This document shows positions 50,640 through 60,534 of a DNA stretch of 64,000 bases, piece after piece (the stretch's first letter is position 1; each line of letters starts with the position of its first letter). Under the pieces are notes generated by a model. It was not told the origin of the DNA, made no database searches, and saw nothing but the letters and a program-made list of their open reading frames with translations. Source of the stretch: Pasteuria penetrans (GTDB taxonomy: Bacteria; Bacillota; Bacilli; Thermoactinomycetales; Thermoactinomycetaceae); NCBI RefSeq assembly GCF_900538055.1, contig NZ_UZAC03000002.1, positions 88,030-152,029 of the forward strand. Direction: 5' to 3'. The translations under genes and the position numbers were made by a program.

Positions 50640-51238
50640 TCTGACCACGGCCCGATAAGGTTGGACGGGCATTGTCTACCTCTGGGAAATCGCCTTGGGC
50701 AAGTGATCTCTGCCGACCTAAGCGGATCAACCACCAGCCACCCTTTACTACCCTAGTCACAGGGATTCTCATCGCTACTACGACCCGTTCCCCCATGCAC
50801 ACAGGATGTATTGTTCCCTGCCCTCTCTTAACGGAACACTAACTTAAGGTGTTCCGTTGGGTTCCTAATCTGCTCTGGAGGACCTATAAATCGAATTCGT
50901 TCCCCCTGTGTCCATCGGCATTTACCCTCCTTTCACATATCAACCAAGCAGTAGGATGGGGACCCTATCTCCTATAGCTCTGTCCCTGAGAGGTGGTGAA
51001 CCCTCATCCCCTGATTGGACAACATGAACTGCACCTCTTCGATAGGTCCTACAGTGGATTCCCCTGCATTGATATCCTCGATTCTCATCCTACGGATACT
51101 ATATCCTCTCCATTCCTTAACTGCTTCACTACCTAAACATCACAGCAACACTAGAGTGGTTGGGAAGCCCATGTCCACTTACCAGCTAGTTCCAGATCAT
51201 CCTCCACCATCCCCTTTTGCACCCAGCCTAGTGTACAC
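50640..51238 (-). mobile_element. Decayed group II intron (copy J)
   Basis: On the minus strand it starts GTGTACACTAGGCTGGGTGC, resembling the 5' end of fragment E2 (GTGCGCCGAGCTAGGTGC), with GTGAAGCAGTTAAGGAATGG and TAGTAGCGATGAGAATCCC further in. No convincing domain V is seen at its 3' side, where the murB fragment begins. No reverse transcriptase. Confidence 0.55.
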
Positions 51239-51281
51239 CCTCAGGGACATAACCCCAAAGGTAAACCCCCACAATGGATGC

Positions 51282-51602
51282 TCAATCTGTTCCCCCCTTC
51301 CCCCTGTGACGATGAATCGGAAGGGGACGTATGGCAGAGTGATCCACACCAGCCACCGAATCCCCTCGATCAGGATCCAAACGAACCAAGATTACATCCG
51401 AGCCCACCTGCTCGATCTGCTGCCATGGGATCACCAGGGGTGAACCCGCCATCCGCAAACCAAACCAACGCATAGCACCCGGTACTACCAAAGCCTGCAC
51501 ACGACCACTGGGTAAAAGCAACTCCACGTCACACACCTGCCCCAAAATGCTTCCATCCGCCACATTGACTACATCTTTGGTCTGCAGGTCAGAAACTCGC
51601 AT
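51282..51602 (-). CDS. ylmC: YlmC/YmxH-family PRC-barrel protein
   Basis: A 106-residue PRC-barrel protein of the family conserved in spore-formers next to sigE/sigG. RVSDLQTKDVVNVADGSILG and DVELLLPSGRVQALVVPG are the family core; the PWQQIEQVGSDVILVRLD end is also typical. The ATG follows GGGGAGAAAGCA; eight upstream codons are unsupported. Its molecular role is not established. It lies 280 bp past sigE on the same strand. Confidence 0.88.
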   Translation of the reverse strand: MRVSDLQTKDVVNVADGSILGQVCDVELLLPSGRVQALVVPGAMRWFGLRMAGSPLVIPWQQIEQVGSDVILVRLDPDRGDSVAGVDHSAIRPLPIHRHRGKGGTD

Positions 51603-51885
51603 TGCTTTCTCCCCATTCAATCCCATAAATTCAACCCCAATTGTTCTCCATCATCCATTCCCCACCCAGAATAAACCCCTCCTTTACCATTCCCCTGTCC
51701 CTTATAAACCCCTCCAAGGAAGGAGCACCCCCATCGCGAACAGGGGGGTTATCACCCTTGTGTCTCCGTCTGGCCCCACATACTGAATTTACGGCTGTCC
51801 CTATCCCTATGTATCCGTATATGTTGATATTATTATTTCAATACTTATTTTATTTAAACTATTCATAACCAATCATCCCGTCTCC

Positions 51886-52617
51886 CTAATGCAGACCGCC
51901 CATCTTATTGAATTCCTTACGCAAACGTCGAATGATCTTCTTTTCTAGACGAGAAATGTAGGACTGAGAAATCCCCAACAGATCCGCTACGTCCTTCTGT
52001 GTTTTCTCCTCCCCCCCTCCCAAACCAAAACGGAGGATCACAATCTTGCGTTCGCGATCAGAAAGTGTATTAAGGGCCATGCGCAACACCTGCTTATCCA
52101 CCTGGTCCTCGATATCTCGATAGATCGTATCATTCTCCGTACCCAAGACATCAGAAAGCAACAACTCATTACCATCCCAATCAATGTTTAAGGGTTCATC
52201 GAAGGAAACCTCGGAACGAATTTTGTTATTACGACGCAGAAACATCAGAATCTCGTTCTCAATACATCTCGAAGCATACGTGGCTAGCTTTATTTTCTTA
52301 CTAGGGTCAAAGGTATTGACGGCCTTGATCAGCCCAATCGTACCTGTTGAAACGAGATCCTCAATATGGATACCCGTATTTTCAAATTTACGCGCTATAT
52401 ACACAACCAACCGCAGATTCCGTTCAATCAAAAGCGACCGCACCAGGGAAACCCCAGAAGGCAATTGGGCTAGTAATTCCTCTTCTTCCTCGCGTTTGAG
52501 GGGCGGTGGGAGGGTCTCACTACCTCCAATATAATGCACCTCGCGAACCGTGCCCCGCGCGTACACAAGCCACCTCAAGAGAACAACCTGGAAAAACCTT
52601 CGCCACTTTTCCACCAT
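51886..52617 (-). CDS. sigE: RNA polymerase sigma factor SigE (early mother cell)
   Basis: SigmaE drives early mother-cell transcription and is made as an inactive precursor. The first about 27 residues are a hydrophobic/basic pro-sequence, and cleavage by SpoIIGA is expected just before YIGGSE, as in Bacillus. Region 2 ([60 protein letters not shown]) and region 4 ([20 protein letters not shown]) are highly conserved. 243 residues. It lies 26 bp behind spoIIGA, the protease gene that activates it. Confidence 0.97.
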   Translation of the reverse strand: MVEKWRRFFQVVLLRWLVYARGTVREVHYIGGSETLPPPLKREEEEELLAQLPSGVSLVRSLLIERNLRLVVYIARKFENTGIHIEDLVSTGTIGLIKAVNTFDPSKKIKLATYASRCIENEILMFLRRNNKIRSEVSFDEPLNIDWDGNELLLSDVLGTENDTIYRDIEDQVDKQVLRMALNTLSDRERKIVILRFGLGGGEEKTQKDVADLLGISQSYISRLEKKIIRRLRKEFNKMGGLH

Positions 52618-52643
52618 GCAATATCGTCCCCCTATGCGGAAGA

Positions 52644-53576
52644 TTAATCCCGTTCCATCAATACAGATGGTGGGAGAATTGCCTGGTACGTACCATCCGA
52701 AGCTAGGTGCGTCCTATCCATTCCTATGAGCACATTCGACACATTATACCAACGACCATCCTTCTGGATCCCCACACTCTCGGGCACCACGGCAACCATC
52801 CACTGTATCCCATGCCCAACGGTACGATAGGGGATCCAACGAAGAGAACCGTTCCCTAGATCACCTGTACCCGACCAAGGACGGGAATCCACCGGACTAT
52901 CAATAGCAGATCGCAATGTAGCCGGCAAATGATCCCTCCACAAATGAGCCTCCATAATCAAAACAGGAACGCGAGAAAGGGGATCCAAGAGACGGTTACC
53001 GGTATCAAGAAAACCCGTACAATGAACCGTACAACCCAAAATTCGGACACGCAGGGGAAACAACCATGTCCGCAAACTTTGCACCTCACGTAGGGAGGAA
53101 AGAAAACGACGACCATACCATCCAACAAGGGGAAAAAGGATTAGTATCGCCAACCAAGCCCCAAACGATCCATACGGGGAAGTTGTTTCCGCATCGGTTA
53201 CCTGTGGGAGGGAAGCATAATGGATAGCCATCCCTATTCCAAAAATAACAAAACAAATCAAATAAAAAAGAGCCAGAGCAAAACCATACCCAACCCATGA
53301 CATCCGTCCAAATGCCAAACAAACCATGCCTAAGGAGACCAATACCTTCCCTGTTAAACTGTAGGAACCGGAAATCCCCAACCCAAAACAGGGGATCGTA
53401 TACACTCCCCCCAGCAAAGCTGCCCCCAGTAGACGATAGCAACTCCATTGGCCCGGCCGTGGTGACAGGGTTACAATAATCCATAGGAGACCCATATCGA
53501 AAACCATGTTCATGAAAAACACCAAATCGGCATAAACGACCAAACGATACGCCCCCCCACCTGCGTTATCATCCAT
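52644..53576 (-). CDS. spoIIGA: Sporulation sigma-E processing peptidase SpoIIGA
   Basis: A membrane aspartic protease that cleaves pro-SigE in the mother cell after signalling by SpoIIR. The N-terminal half has five to six hydrophobic helices ([20 protein letters not shown] onward); the cytoplasmic half has [11 protein letters not shown] with the catalytic Asp near residue 190 and a later GMDRTHL. 310 residues, normal length. The binding site ahead of the ATG is weak. The promoter region with the first 15 codons is duplicated just upstream (53788-53970). Confidence 0.93.
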   Translation of the reverse strand: MDDNAGGGAYRLVVYADLVFFMNMVFDMGLLWIIVTLSPRPGQWSCYRLLGAALLGGVYTIPCFGLGISGSYSLTGKVLVSLGMVCLAFGRMSWVGYGFALALFYLICFVIFGIGMAIHYASLPQVTDAETTSPYGSFGAWLAILILFPLVGWYGRRFLSSLREVQSLRTWLFPLRVRILGCTVHCTGFLDTGNRLLDPLSRVPVLIMEAHLWRDHLPATLRSAIDSPVDSRPWSGTGDLGNGSLRWIPYRTVGHGIQWMVAVVPESVGIQKDGRWYNVSNVLIGMDRTHLASDGTYQAILPPSVLMERD

Positions 53577-54015
53577 CGTATTGCCGCAACTATACTCATT
53601 GATTATATTATTAATATTAATTTAATTATATTTTCAATACAAATATTTGTAATTTAACAATAAATATTTTAATAAATACAGTACCTTTATAAATATTTAG
53701 CATATAATAAACTCACCATAGAGGAACCCTACAGGATTCCCCTATGGTGGAATGTGAAGAAAAACATGCACCATATTCAGTCCATATCGGCATAAACGAC
53801 CGAACGATACGCCCCCACCTGCGTTACCATCCATCGTTATTGCCGCAACTATACTCATTAATTATATTATTAATATTAATTTAATTATATTTTCAATACA
53901 AATATTTGTAATTTAACAATAAATATTTTAATAAATACAGTACCTTTATAAATATTTAGCATATAATAACAATTCCCCATGGAAGACCTTGCGTATTCCC
54001 CTACGGGGAATTGTG
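53528..54015. repeat. Direct duplication of the spoIIGA 5' region with variable hairpins
   Basis: 53528-53710 and 53788-53970 are almost identical and include the first codons of spoIIGA plus about 130 bp of AT-rich upstream DNA. Each copy ends in a hairpin followed by GTGAAGAAAA. In the first copy the outer stem is CACCATAG/CTATGGTG (53713-53749); in the second it is AATTCCCC/GGGGAATT (53971-54012). The stem sequences differ but the pairing is kept, which suggests a selected structure. Confidence 0.8.
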
Positions 54016-54084
54016 AAGAAAACACGCGCTATACCCAAGTCCGCGGTTCCGAATCCCATCCCTGTCGGGAAGAGAGGCCGCACC

Positions 54085-54463
54085 ATGAAAAAAAAAATCT
54101 ACGAAGGACACAAACAGCCGATTACTCTTTATCATCCTAGGTTTCCTACTAGCCAATGTATTTTATTTGTCATCCAAAAACCATAACGAACCACCACAAA
54201 TTCCACCACCAAAACCTATCACCGAAAGCTACCCACCCTCCCGAATGATAGCATACGAACAAGTAAGGGAATACGCACGCAGGAACCCCTGTTGCACAAG
54301 GGAAACGGATATCCCCCCCGCTATCCCCAAGAAACCATCCCCGCAGCTTCCACAAAGAATCACCCCTATTGGTTCCCTATGCTTACCAGATTCGCCCCCC
54401 ATTCATTGTACCTCTTCACTTCCTCATAAATGGGGGGAGGGAATAATGAAGGGGGACCGATGA
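54085..54463 (+). pseudogene. Membrane protein gene with a frameshift at an A10 run
   Basis: ATG AAA... at 54085 leads into a run of ten A (54088-54097). Read straight, the frame ends after 33 codons. With nine A the frame continues as MKKKSTKDTNSR, then a membrane helix (LLFIILGFLLANVFYL), then about 95 hydrophilic, proline-rich residues (EPPQIPPPKP, YEQVREYARRN, CLPDSPPIHC), to the stop at 54463. A purine-rich AGAGAGG lies upstream of the ATG. This is either a dead gene, a slippage-switched gene or a sequencing error. No family recognised. Confidence 0.5.
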
Positions 54464-54487
54464 ACCCACCTCCTTGGGGAATCCGGA

Positions 54488-54524
54488 AAGGGATCCGCCT
54501 ATCCAGAAAAATGGATAGGCGGAT
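54488..54524. terminator. Hairpin at the end of ftsZ
   Basis: GATCCGCCTATCCA and TGGATAGGCGGATTC form a 14-bp stem around GAAAAA directly behind the ftsZ stop codon. There is no strong T tail on the minus strand, so it may be a weak terminator or an mRNA 3' end; it also faces the plus-strand ORF ending at 54463. Confidence 0.65.
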
Positions 54525-55700
54525 TCATCTATTTCTGTTGCCATATTTGTTTCGCAAAAAAGTGGGTACTTCAAGTACCTTACTATCATAGTCAGGATAA
54601 TCACGTTGTGACGAAGACAAGGACTCCGCTGTAGCCACACGTTCCGTTGGCCGGCCACTGGGATTGAAATCATCACCTGTCGTCGAACGCAATTCGCGTT
54701 GGAAAAGGGGCTTTGTCTTTGATTTTGATAGGTTACCTTCCTGATGTTTCTGGTCAAAACCCGTGGCGATAACCGTAACGGAGATTTCATCCTTAAGATC
54801 CTCATCAATAACGGCACCAAAAATCATATTCACCTCAGGTGCTGCCGCCGCAGAAACCACCTCAGCTGCCTCGTGAACCTCGTAAAGGCTCGTATTGGGA
54901 CCGCCACGTATATTCATCAAAACACCCCGTGCACCATTGATCGAGGTCTCTAGGAGCGGGCTGCAAGTAGCCTTCTTTGCCGCCTCAACCGCACGATTTT
55001 CCCCTGACGCAGAACCTATACCCATCAGAGCCGAGCCACGCTCTGTCATGATGGTGCGCACATCAGCGAAATCGAGATTGATGAGCCCCTTCTCCGTAAT
55101 CAAATCCGAGATCCCCTGTACCGCCTGGCATAAAACATTATCGGCCTCGCAAAAAGCTTCTACCATAGGAGTATTCTTATCAATGATTTCTAATAATCGA
55201 TCATTGCGAATCACAATCAGTGTATCCACATTATCCTTTAGTTGGGATACACCCTGATCAGCCTGCGCAGAACGCTTCTTCCCCTCGAAGGTAAAGGGTT
55301 TCGTCACAACGCCTACCGTTAAAATACCCAGCTCACGAGCCAGGGTAGCTATTTCCGGCGCCGCACCCGTTCCTGTCCCCCCTCCCATACCTGCAGTTAC
55401 AAAAACCATATCGGCACCCTGCAACACGCTCTGCAACTGCTCCCGGCTTTCCTCCGCAGCCTTCTTACCAACCTCGGGTTTTGCGCCGGCACCCAAACCC
55501 TTGGTCAATTTTTCACCAATCTGAACACGATGGGTGGCCTTCGAGGCATTGAGTGCCTGAGCATCCGTGTTGGTACAAATGAACTCTACACCCTGCACAC
55601 CGCTTTCAATCATCCGATCAACTGCATTGCTCCCTCCGCCGCCCACGCCAATCACCTTGATACATGCAATCCGCTCTGGGTCTAGCATAAGATTGAGCAT
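54525..55700 (-). CDS. ftsZ: Cell division protein FtsZ
   Basis: The tubulin-like GTPase that forms the division ring, at mid-cell in growth and near the pole in sporulation. It has [18 protein letters not shown] at the N-terminus, the tubulin signature [13 protein letters not shown] near residue 105, and a variable acidic/Ser-rich linker before the C-terminal peptide [14 protein letters not shown], whose VPTFLR is the FtsA/SepF-binding tail. 391 residues. The ATG follows AAGGGGGGAACC. Downstream of ftsA by 68 bp on the same strand. Confidence 0.98.
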   Translation of the reverse strand: MLNLMLDPERIACIKVIGVGGGGSNAVDRMIESGVQGVEFICTNTDAQALNASKATHRVQIGEKLTKGLGAGAKPEVGKKAAEESREQLQSVLQGADMVFVTAGMGGGTGTGAAPEIATLARELGILTVGVVTKPFTFEGKKRSAQADQGVSQLKDNVDTLIVIRNDRLLEIIDKNTPMVEAFCEADNVLCQAVQGISDLITEKGLINLDFADVRTIMTERGSALMGIGSASGENRAVEAAKKATCSPLLETSINGARGVLMNIRGGPNTSLYEVHEAAEVVSAAAAPEVNMIFGAVIDEDLKDEISVTVIATGFDQKHQEGNLSKSKTKPLFQRELRSTTGDDFNPSGRPTERVATAESLSSSQRDYPDYDSKVLEVPTFLRNKYGNRNR

Positions 55701-55768
55701 CCCTAGGTTCCCCCCTTGTTTTCATGAGTTGTCCTGTTGCGAAAAGGACAAAACGGGTTGGATACGGG

Positions 55769-57058
55769 TTACATGAACTCGCTCAACCAATTGCGTACAC
55801 GCCGTAATGGTGAATTACGCTGCTGTTTATTAGGTTCTGTATATTTTGTCAATAGAGACTTCTGCGAACCCCCAACCGCCACGACCGGATCCTGGCGAAT
55901 ATCTGTCCACAGCTCGGGGTATCTCTGCAACCAATACACCATGCTGACACAACCTAAACGGGACGAATTCTGCGAGCCCGCCCCCGGTGGCACGGCAATC
56001 CGTACTGTAGTCCCCAACTGCCGTTGGGCCGTATGGGCAACATGAGACAGGGCAGCCCCCCCGCCCGTGATCACGCAACCCCCAGGTGGATTCGGACAAA
56101 AACCTAGCCCCTGCACGTGCTCCCGAATCAGCTGAAAGGTTTCCTCCATCCGAGGCTCCACAATACGGGCCAGATCCTGCAGTGTCACCTTTTGATCTTC
56201 CTCTGCCCCCTCAGACCTAACAAAAAAGAAATCCTTATGGGAAGCATACTCACGACTAGAGACAGCATACTTACGTTTGATTTCCTCCGCCACCCCAGAG
56301 GATACCCGCAGACCAATCGCTATATCATTGGTTACGTACTCTGCCCCCAAGGGTAACACAGCCACGGCCGCCAAGTGACCCCGTTCAAAAATCGTAACAG
56401 TTGTCACCCCACCACCCAAATTGATCAGGAGCACCCCCTGGAAACGCTCCTCCTCCGTCAGACAAAACGCCCCCTCCGCTAAGGGGAAAAAAATTCCACC
56501 CCGCACCCTAAGGCCGGCCCTTTCTACACACCGAAATAAATTCTGCATTTTTTGTTTGGAAGCGGTTACCAATAAAGCATCGACCTCTAAACGAACACCC
56601 ATCATACCATGGGGCGACTCTATCTCATCCAATCCATCCACAATGAATTGCTTCGGCTGCACACTAAGAATAGTTCGCTCCGGAGGGAGGGCGACAACCT
56701 CGGCTGCCCTGAGAACACGATCCACATCGTCCGCTGTAATCTCCTGACCCTCGTTGCCAACCCCTACCACACCATGACTATCCAACAATGTGATTTGAGC
56801 GGTATGAACTCCTACATAAACGCTCTGTGGGCGAATCCCGATTTGGGCCGATACATCATCGCAAGCCCTTCCGATAGAATCAACCACCTGATCTACATTC
56901 ACAATCGCACCACGTTTTACGCCCTGCGCTGGCACTGCACCTACACCCAAAATTCTTTCTACCCGGTTTTCCACTGTCTCCGCCACTATAACCCGAACTT
57001 GCGAGGATCCAATGTCCAGGCCTGCTAACACATCTGTCGAGCCCACACCTGTAGACAC
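55769..57058 (-). CDS. ftsA: Cell division protein FtsA
   Basis: An actin-like ATPase that tethers FtsZ to the membrane. It has VLAGLDIGSSQVRVIVAE (phosphate 1), the SHS2 domain with SVYVGVHTAQITLLDSHG, VLLINLGGGVTTVTIFERG (phosphate 2), VITGGGAALSHV (adenosine) and a C-terminal amphipathic end RRVRNWLSEFM that should bind the membrane. 429 residues, normal. The GTG start directly follows GGGAG, so a GTG a few codons later is possible. Cotranscribed with ftsZ; ftsQ lies 220 bp upstream. Confidence 0.96.
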   Translation of the reverse strand: MSTGVGSTDVLAGLDIGSSQVRVIVAETVENRVERILGVGAVPAQGVKRGAIVNVDQVVDSIGRACDDVSAQIGIRPQSVYVGVHTAQITLLDSHGVVGVGNEGQEITADDVDRVLRAAEVVALPPERTILSVQPKQFIVDGLDEIESPHGMMGVRLEVDALLVTASKQKMQNLFRCVERAGLRVRGGIFFPLAEGAFCLTEEERFQGVLLINLGGGVTTVTIFERGHLAAVAVLPLGAEYVTNDIAIGLRVSSGVAEEIKRKYAVSSREYASHKDFFFVRSEGAEEDQKVTLQDLARIVEPRMEETFQLIREHVQGLGFCPNPPGGCVITGGGAALSHVAHTAQRQLGTTVRIAVPPGAGSQNSSRLGCVSMVYWLQRYPELWTDIRQDPVVAVGGSQKSLLTKYTEPNKQQRNSPLRRVRNWLSEFM

Positions 57059-57281
57059 CTCCCTGTTACCAACAACCCACTAGTGATACACCATGAACAG
57101 ATTTTCTTCCCCACACTATCCCACTTACGGATTTATTTCCCTCCATAACAATCAACCCAACAATGCAAAGAAAACGCCCTCAAATGCCCTATTTCAACCC
57201 TTCCCGCAAATGGCCCATGAACAGGGCAACCATTCCTCCCCCCAGTAGCTCACAATTTCCAAACTAGGTGGGTTTAACCCC

Positions 57282-57986
57282 TTAGGAGCGGGGGGAAAAC
57301 CAGATAGCATCCAATAAATAAATAGTACCTGGTGGATGTTGACGAAAATGGGCATAATACCAGGGCAGTCTGATAGCCAAATCCGATAAGCGCACGATTA
57401 CCTTATGGGGGGGAATGACAAGCTTGACCCCCCCGAGCCAACGAGTGGATGTAACCCTCGCCACCCTCTCTCGTAGGACAGTCGGCAATTTTGCTAACTG
57501 TTGGGCAATGTCCCTAGGAAGAAGAGATGATTCCTGTTCTTTTGGTTCCCAAATAGGGCCCGGGGGTTTATCCATCCGATGCGGAAGCCAACGTCCTCCC
57601 GATGTCAGAGGGATAAACCCACCCTCCACATAGCGCGAGGCCACAATAGGTCTTTCTCGAACCCATATGTACAGCCGGCCCAACCAACGCCACTCAAGCC
57701 GAGCGTCCGCAATCTCATCATGCCGTAAAAGACGCTGTTTCGCCTGTTCTTCGTCGATCTCCCATACCATCATACCCGGCGATACCCCAGCCTGTGTAAG
57801 AATGGCCCCCTTCGATATGTTCTCGGCCCCCTCTACATCCACCTCCCCCACATAAAGGAGAGGCGATCGGATTGCCAACGCCATCACCATGGCTAATAAT
57901 CCAGCCGCAAGCACCAATTTTGCCTGTAAGGACAATAACCGTTGCTCCCTTTGGGGGGTAGGAAAAACGGGGATCCTCCCTGCCAA
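57282..57986 (-). CDS. divIB: Cell division protein FtsQ/DivIB
   Basis: A bitopic divisome protein linking early and late division proteins. It has a short cytoplasmic tail, one membrane helix (LVLAAGLLAMVMALAIRSPLL), a POTRA domain (VGEVDVEGAENISKGAILTQ onward) and an FtsQ-type beta domain ending LPWYYAHFRQHPPGTIYLLD. 234 residues. The frame begins with TTG and the binding site is poor. In Bacillus it precedes ftsA with other genes between; here murB upstream is missing and survives only as a fragment at 50485. Confidence 0.9.
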   Translation of the reverse strand: MAGRIPVFPTPQREQRLLSLQAKLVLAAGLLAMVMALAIRSPLLYVGEVDVEGAENISKGAILTQAGVSPGMMVWEIDEEQAKQRLLRHDEIADARLEWRWLGRLYIWVRERPIVASRYVEGGFIPLTSGGRWLPHRMDKPPGPIWEPKEQESSLLPRDIAQQLAKLPTVLRERVARVTSTRWLGGVKLVIPPHKVIVRLSDLAIRLPWYYAHFRQHPPGTIYLLDAIWFSPRS

Positions 57987-58653
57987 GACCGATCCGTCCC
58001 TTCTCTACTACAAACCAGACCCATACACCTTCTGTACCCATGATTCGAGAATCTATTACCCTACAGCAATTTTCTCAAAGTCCACCACTACCTCCATAGT
58101 ACCATAAAATTCACTCCACAAGGGCGCATTAGGCCGCAATTTAACCATTATCAATCCAGAAACCTCCCCATCCATCGTTTCCATTTTGTAGATACCATGA
58201 AACGAGTTACCCTCTGGGGTCTAAAAAATGAGAGCAATCCTTCTTCCCAATCCTCCTTTGAACCCCCACAAATCCCACTGAACCACCCTATTGTCGTGGA
58301 AAACACAAAAAAACAATCGGTAGGAACACATCTCTTAAGAAAAATATAATTATTATTTTTTAAAATAAATCAAAACATTATCATGATCACTGAAAATAAT
58401 TATAGATCGATATTAAAAAAATGATTCCTATACATCGCTTGGAATTCCCTATCACTCACCCTGTCCTTCAACGTAGGGACTCTATAAAGCCACACATAAT
58501 TTCTTCCAGCACCCTTTTTTGTTGGAAAAACGGAATATCATCCTAACGGAATGGGCCATACTGGGTGATAGATGGGGGATGCCTTACCAAGAGGAAATGG
58601 GGCGAGGACGGGTAGGGAAAGTCATCTTACCCACCCGATAGAAACAGAATAAA
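57987..58653. other. Gap upstream of divIB
   Basis: About 660 bp with no supported gene or RNA. It presumably contains the divergent promoters of divIB (leftward) and spoIIR (rightward). Confidence 0.45.
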
Positions 58654-58764
58654 ATGAGAATTTTTACATTACAATACAGGAACCGTTTCCGCGAGGAAAA
58701 AATTCCTGTCCACACCCTATCCCTGAAAGAACCCCACCCCGAGAGGAGAGAAACTGCAAAGTCA

Positions 58765-59394
58765 ATGATAAAAAGGAAAATCACCCTATGGATAGGTTTT
58801 TTTATAACCATCTTCTCTTGCTTGTTCTCTAGATATCAAAATCTTTGGGCTAACCATCCCGAAAAACCCATTTGCATACAAATTCTGGCCCATAGCAACA
58901 GTGAAAGAGATCAATGGGTCAAACAACAAGTAAAGAACCATTTATTAACTAAGCTGGGGCAACTCCCCCTACATACCACAGCAAAAACGCATTGGATCCT
59001 CTACCGACATCTGGGCCTGTGGAAATTAGAAATCGAAGAATTGCTTAGAAAATATGGATTTATCTACCCTATACAAATCACATTAGGACCGATATCCCAG
59101 CCGGCAAAACAACTCGGAAATCTGCAGTACCCGGCCGGAATTCGTGAAACCCTGTTGATAAGATTGGGTTCGGGGAAGGGGGAGAATTTCTTCTGTGTTC
59201 TTTTTCCCCCTTTATGTGGCCTCAACCCTCAAGTCTATCGCGAACCCGAAAAAGTAGAATGTCGTTGCTGGATCTGCGAAAAATTTAATAAATTATGGGA
59301 TCAGTGGAGAAATGGAACAGAATCTTCATTCAAACCCTTCGCTACAATCCGAAATAGGCATTATAATACGGATAAAATATACAAAAAACTATAA
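58765..59394 (+). CDS. spoIIR: Stage II sporulation protein R (SpoIIR)
   Basis: SpoIIR is secreted from the forespore into the intermembrane space and activates SpoIIGA, which then cleaves pro-SigE. It has a signal peptide (KRKITLWIGFFITIFSCLFS), CIQILAHSNSERDQWVKQQV near the start of the mature part, then YPAGIRETLLIRLGSGKG and NFFCVLFPPLCGL, the family signature. 209 residues from the ATG used here; an in-frame ATG at 58654 adds 37 residues before the signal peptide and is less likely. A rightward gene, about 5 kb from spoIIGA, the protein it signals to. Confidence 0.93.
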   Translation: MIKRKITLWIGFFITIFSCLFSRYQNLWANHPEKPICIQILAHSNSERDQWVKQQVKNHLLTKLGQLPLHTTAKTHWILYRHLGLWKLEIEELLRKYGFIYPIQITLGPISQPAKQLGNLQYPAGIRETLLIRLGSGKGENFFCVLFPPLCGLNPQVYREPEKVECRCWICEKFNKLWDQWRNGTESSFKPFATIRNRHYNTDKIYKKL

Positions 59395-59531
59395 TTTAAT
59401 TAAATTTGTGTATTGTAAATATATAAAATGGTGTTAGTGCTGGAATTAAAAACCAGTTGATTTGGTTTTTTCCAAGTATTAACTGTATTTAAAAATAAAA
59501 TGTATTGATTTCTAATAATAATGAATAGTGT

Positions 59532-59621
59532 GGGTGCTCATTGTTTACCTCCCCCTGAATTTATTGTTTTATGCTGATCAATATTCCTCCGGAGGTAGGG
59601 GGCATGAGTCATCCCCTTTTT
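59532..59621 (+). ncRNA. Candidate structured small RNA or complex terminator, copy 1
   Basis: GGGTGCTCAT pairs with ATGAGTCATCCC (two bulges), closing a region in which CCTCC can pair with GGAGG, followed by CCCCTTTTT. In copy 2 (61631) the outer stem is unchanged while the inner stem is CCTTTGG/CCAAAGG: sequence differs, pairing remains. This looks like an RNA with a rho-independent end. No known RNA family recognised. Confidence 0.5.
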
Positions 59622-59728
59622 ACATAATAACAATAACCTTCATTCCCTTTCACTGTAGATAGTGTAATCGTGCCTTATTTGTTGATCGGATCGCTTTGTT
59701 TGTGGTAAGAGAATAGGGTTCCGCCCTG

Positions 59729-59765
59729 TCCGTAATGTTGACAAAATTACGGATTTTTGTTGCTT
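59729..59765 (+). terminator. Rho-independent terminator in repeat R copy 1
   Basis: TCCGTAAT and ATTACGGA form a stem with a 9-nt loop followed by TTTTTGTTGCTTTT. Kept in copy 2 at 61825-61860. Confidence 0.75.
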
Positions 59766-60534
59766 TTGTACCTCCCATGAACAGAGTGGATCTTATGCAG
59801 TGGAACACATAATGTTCGTCCTCCGCACAGGGTTATAGTAAAAATTTTATAAAAATTCATATTAAATAAGGTACATCCCCCCGAAGATACAAAAGCAGGA
59901 ACAGTAACATAATAAAATGTCATTATGTTACTAATTACTTTATTCAAAGGCGAGACTAGATTCATAGATAGGACATTACTCACAAGAAATTACACGGTCC
60001 CATATAGTACACGCATAGATCCCGGGGGAGTAAAATTTAGGCAGTGCACAGAGATTTGGGATCGTCTATTGAGTAGGAATACTGATAAATAAAAAATGCT
60101 TTAATAAAAAAATATTTATAAATATATAAATAAAATTAGGGGATTACATAAATAAATTCAAAACGATTTATTGATAATATGAAAACAGATATGTTATTAT
60201 AAATATAAATAATAAATAAAGAAGATTGAAATGTAATTTTATATCCCCATTCAAAAATATACTCTAAAGTCTTTACTAATTATTTTTTGTGAATATGAAT
60301 GGCAAAGCAGAATGGATCAAGGGTATGGAATAATACTGTCCGATCGTCTTGACATGCCCCCAAGTTGTTATATTTTCCGTAATGAAATCCTATTTACTAA
60401 TCAATACATGCGATAAAGACTCTTGTTTAGTAAATTGGGTATGTTCAATTTCAAAAAACAGAATTAAAAATAAGTTTATTATATTATAAGACTATGGGGG
60501 TAAAAACAGATGAGATAAGAGGGGGTTTTTCATT

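Larger units (their letters stand above)
59431..60410 (+). repeat. Direct repeat R, copy 1 (upstream of the metalloprotease gene)
   Basis: About 980 bp, highly similar to 61530-62500. It begins right after spoIIR with a short AAAAACCA/TGGTTTTTT hairpin, then a candidate structured RNA (59532-59621), a second terminator (59729-59765) and long AT-rich stretches, ending before the leader of the metalloprotease gene. Two small minus-strand frames inside it are not conserved as ORFs between copies. Confidence 0.9.
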
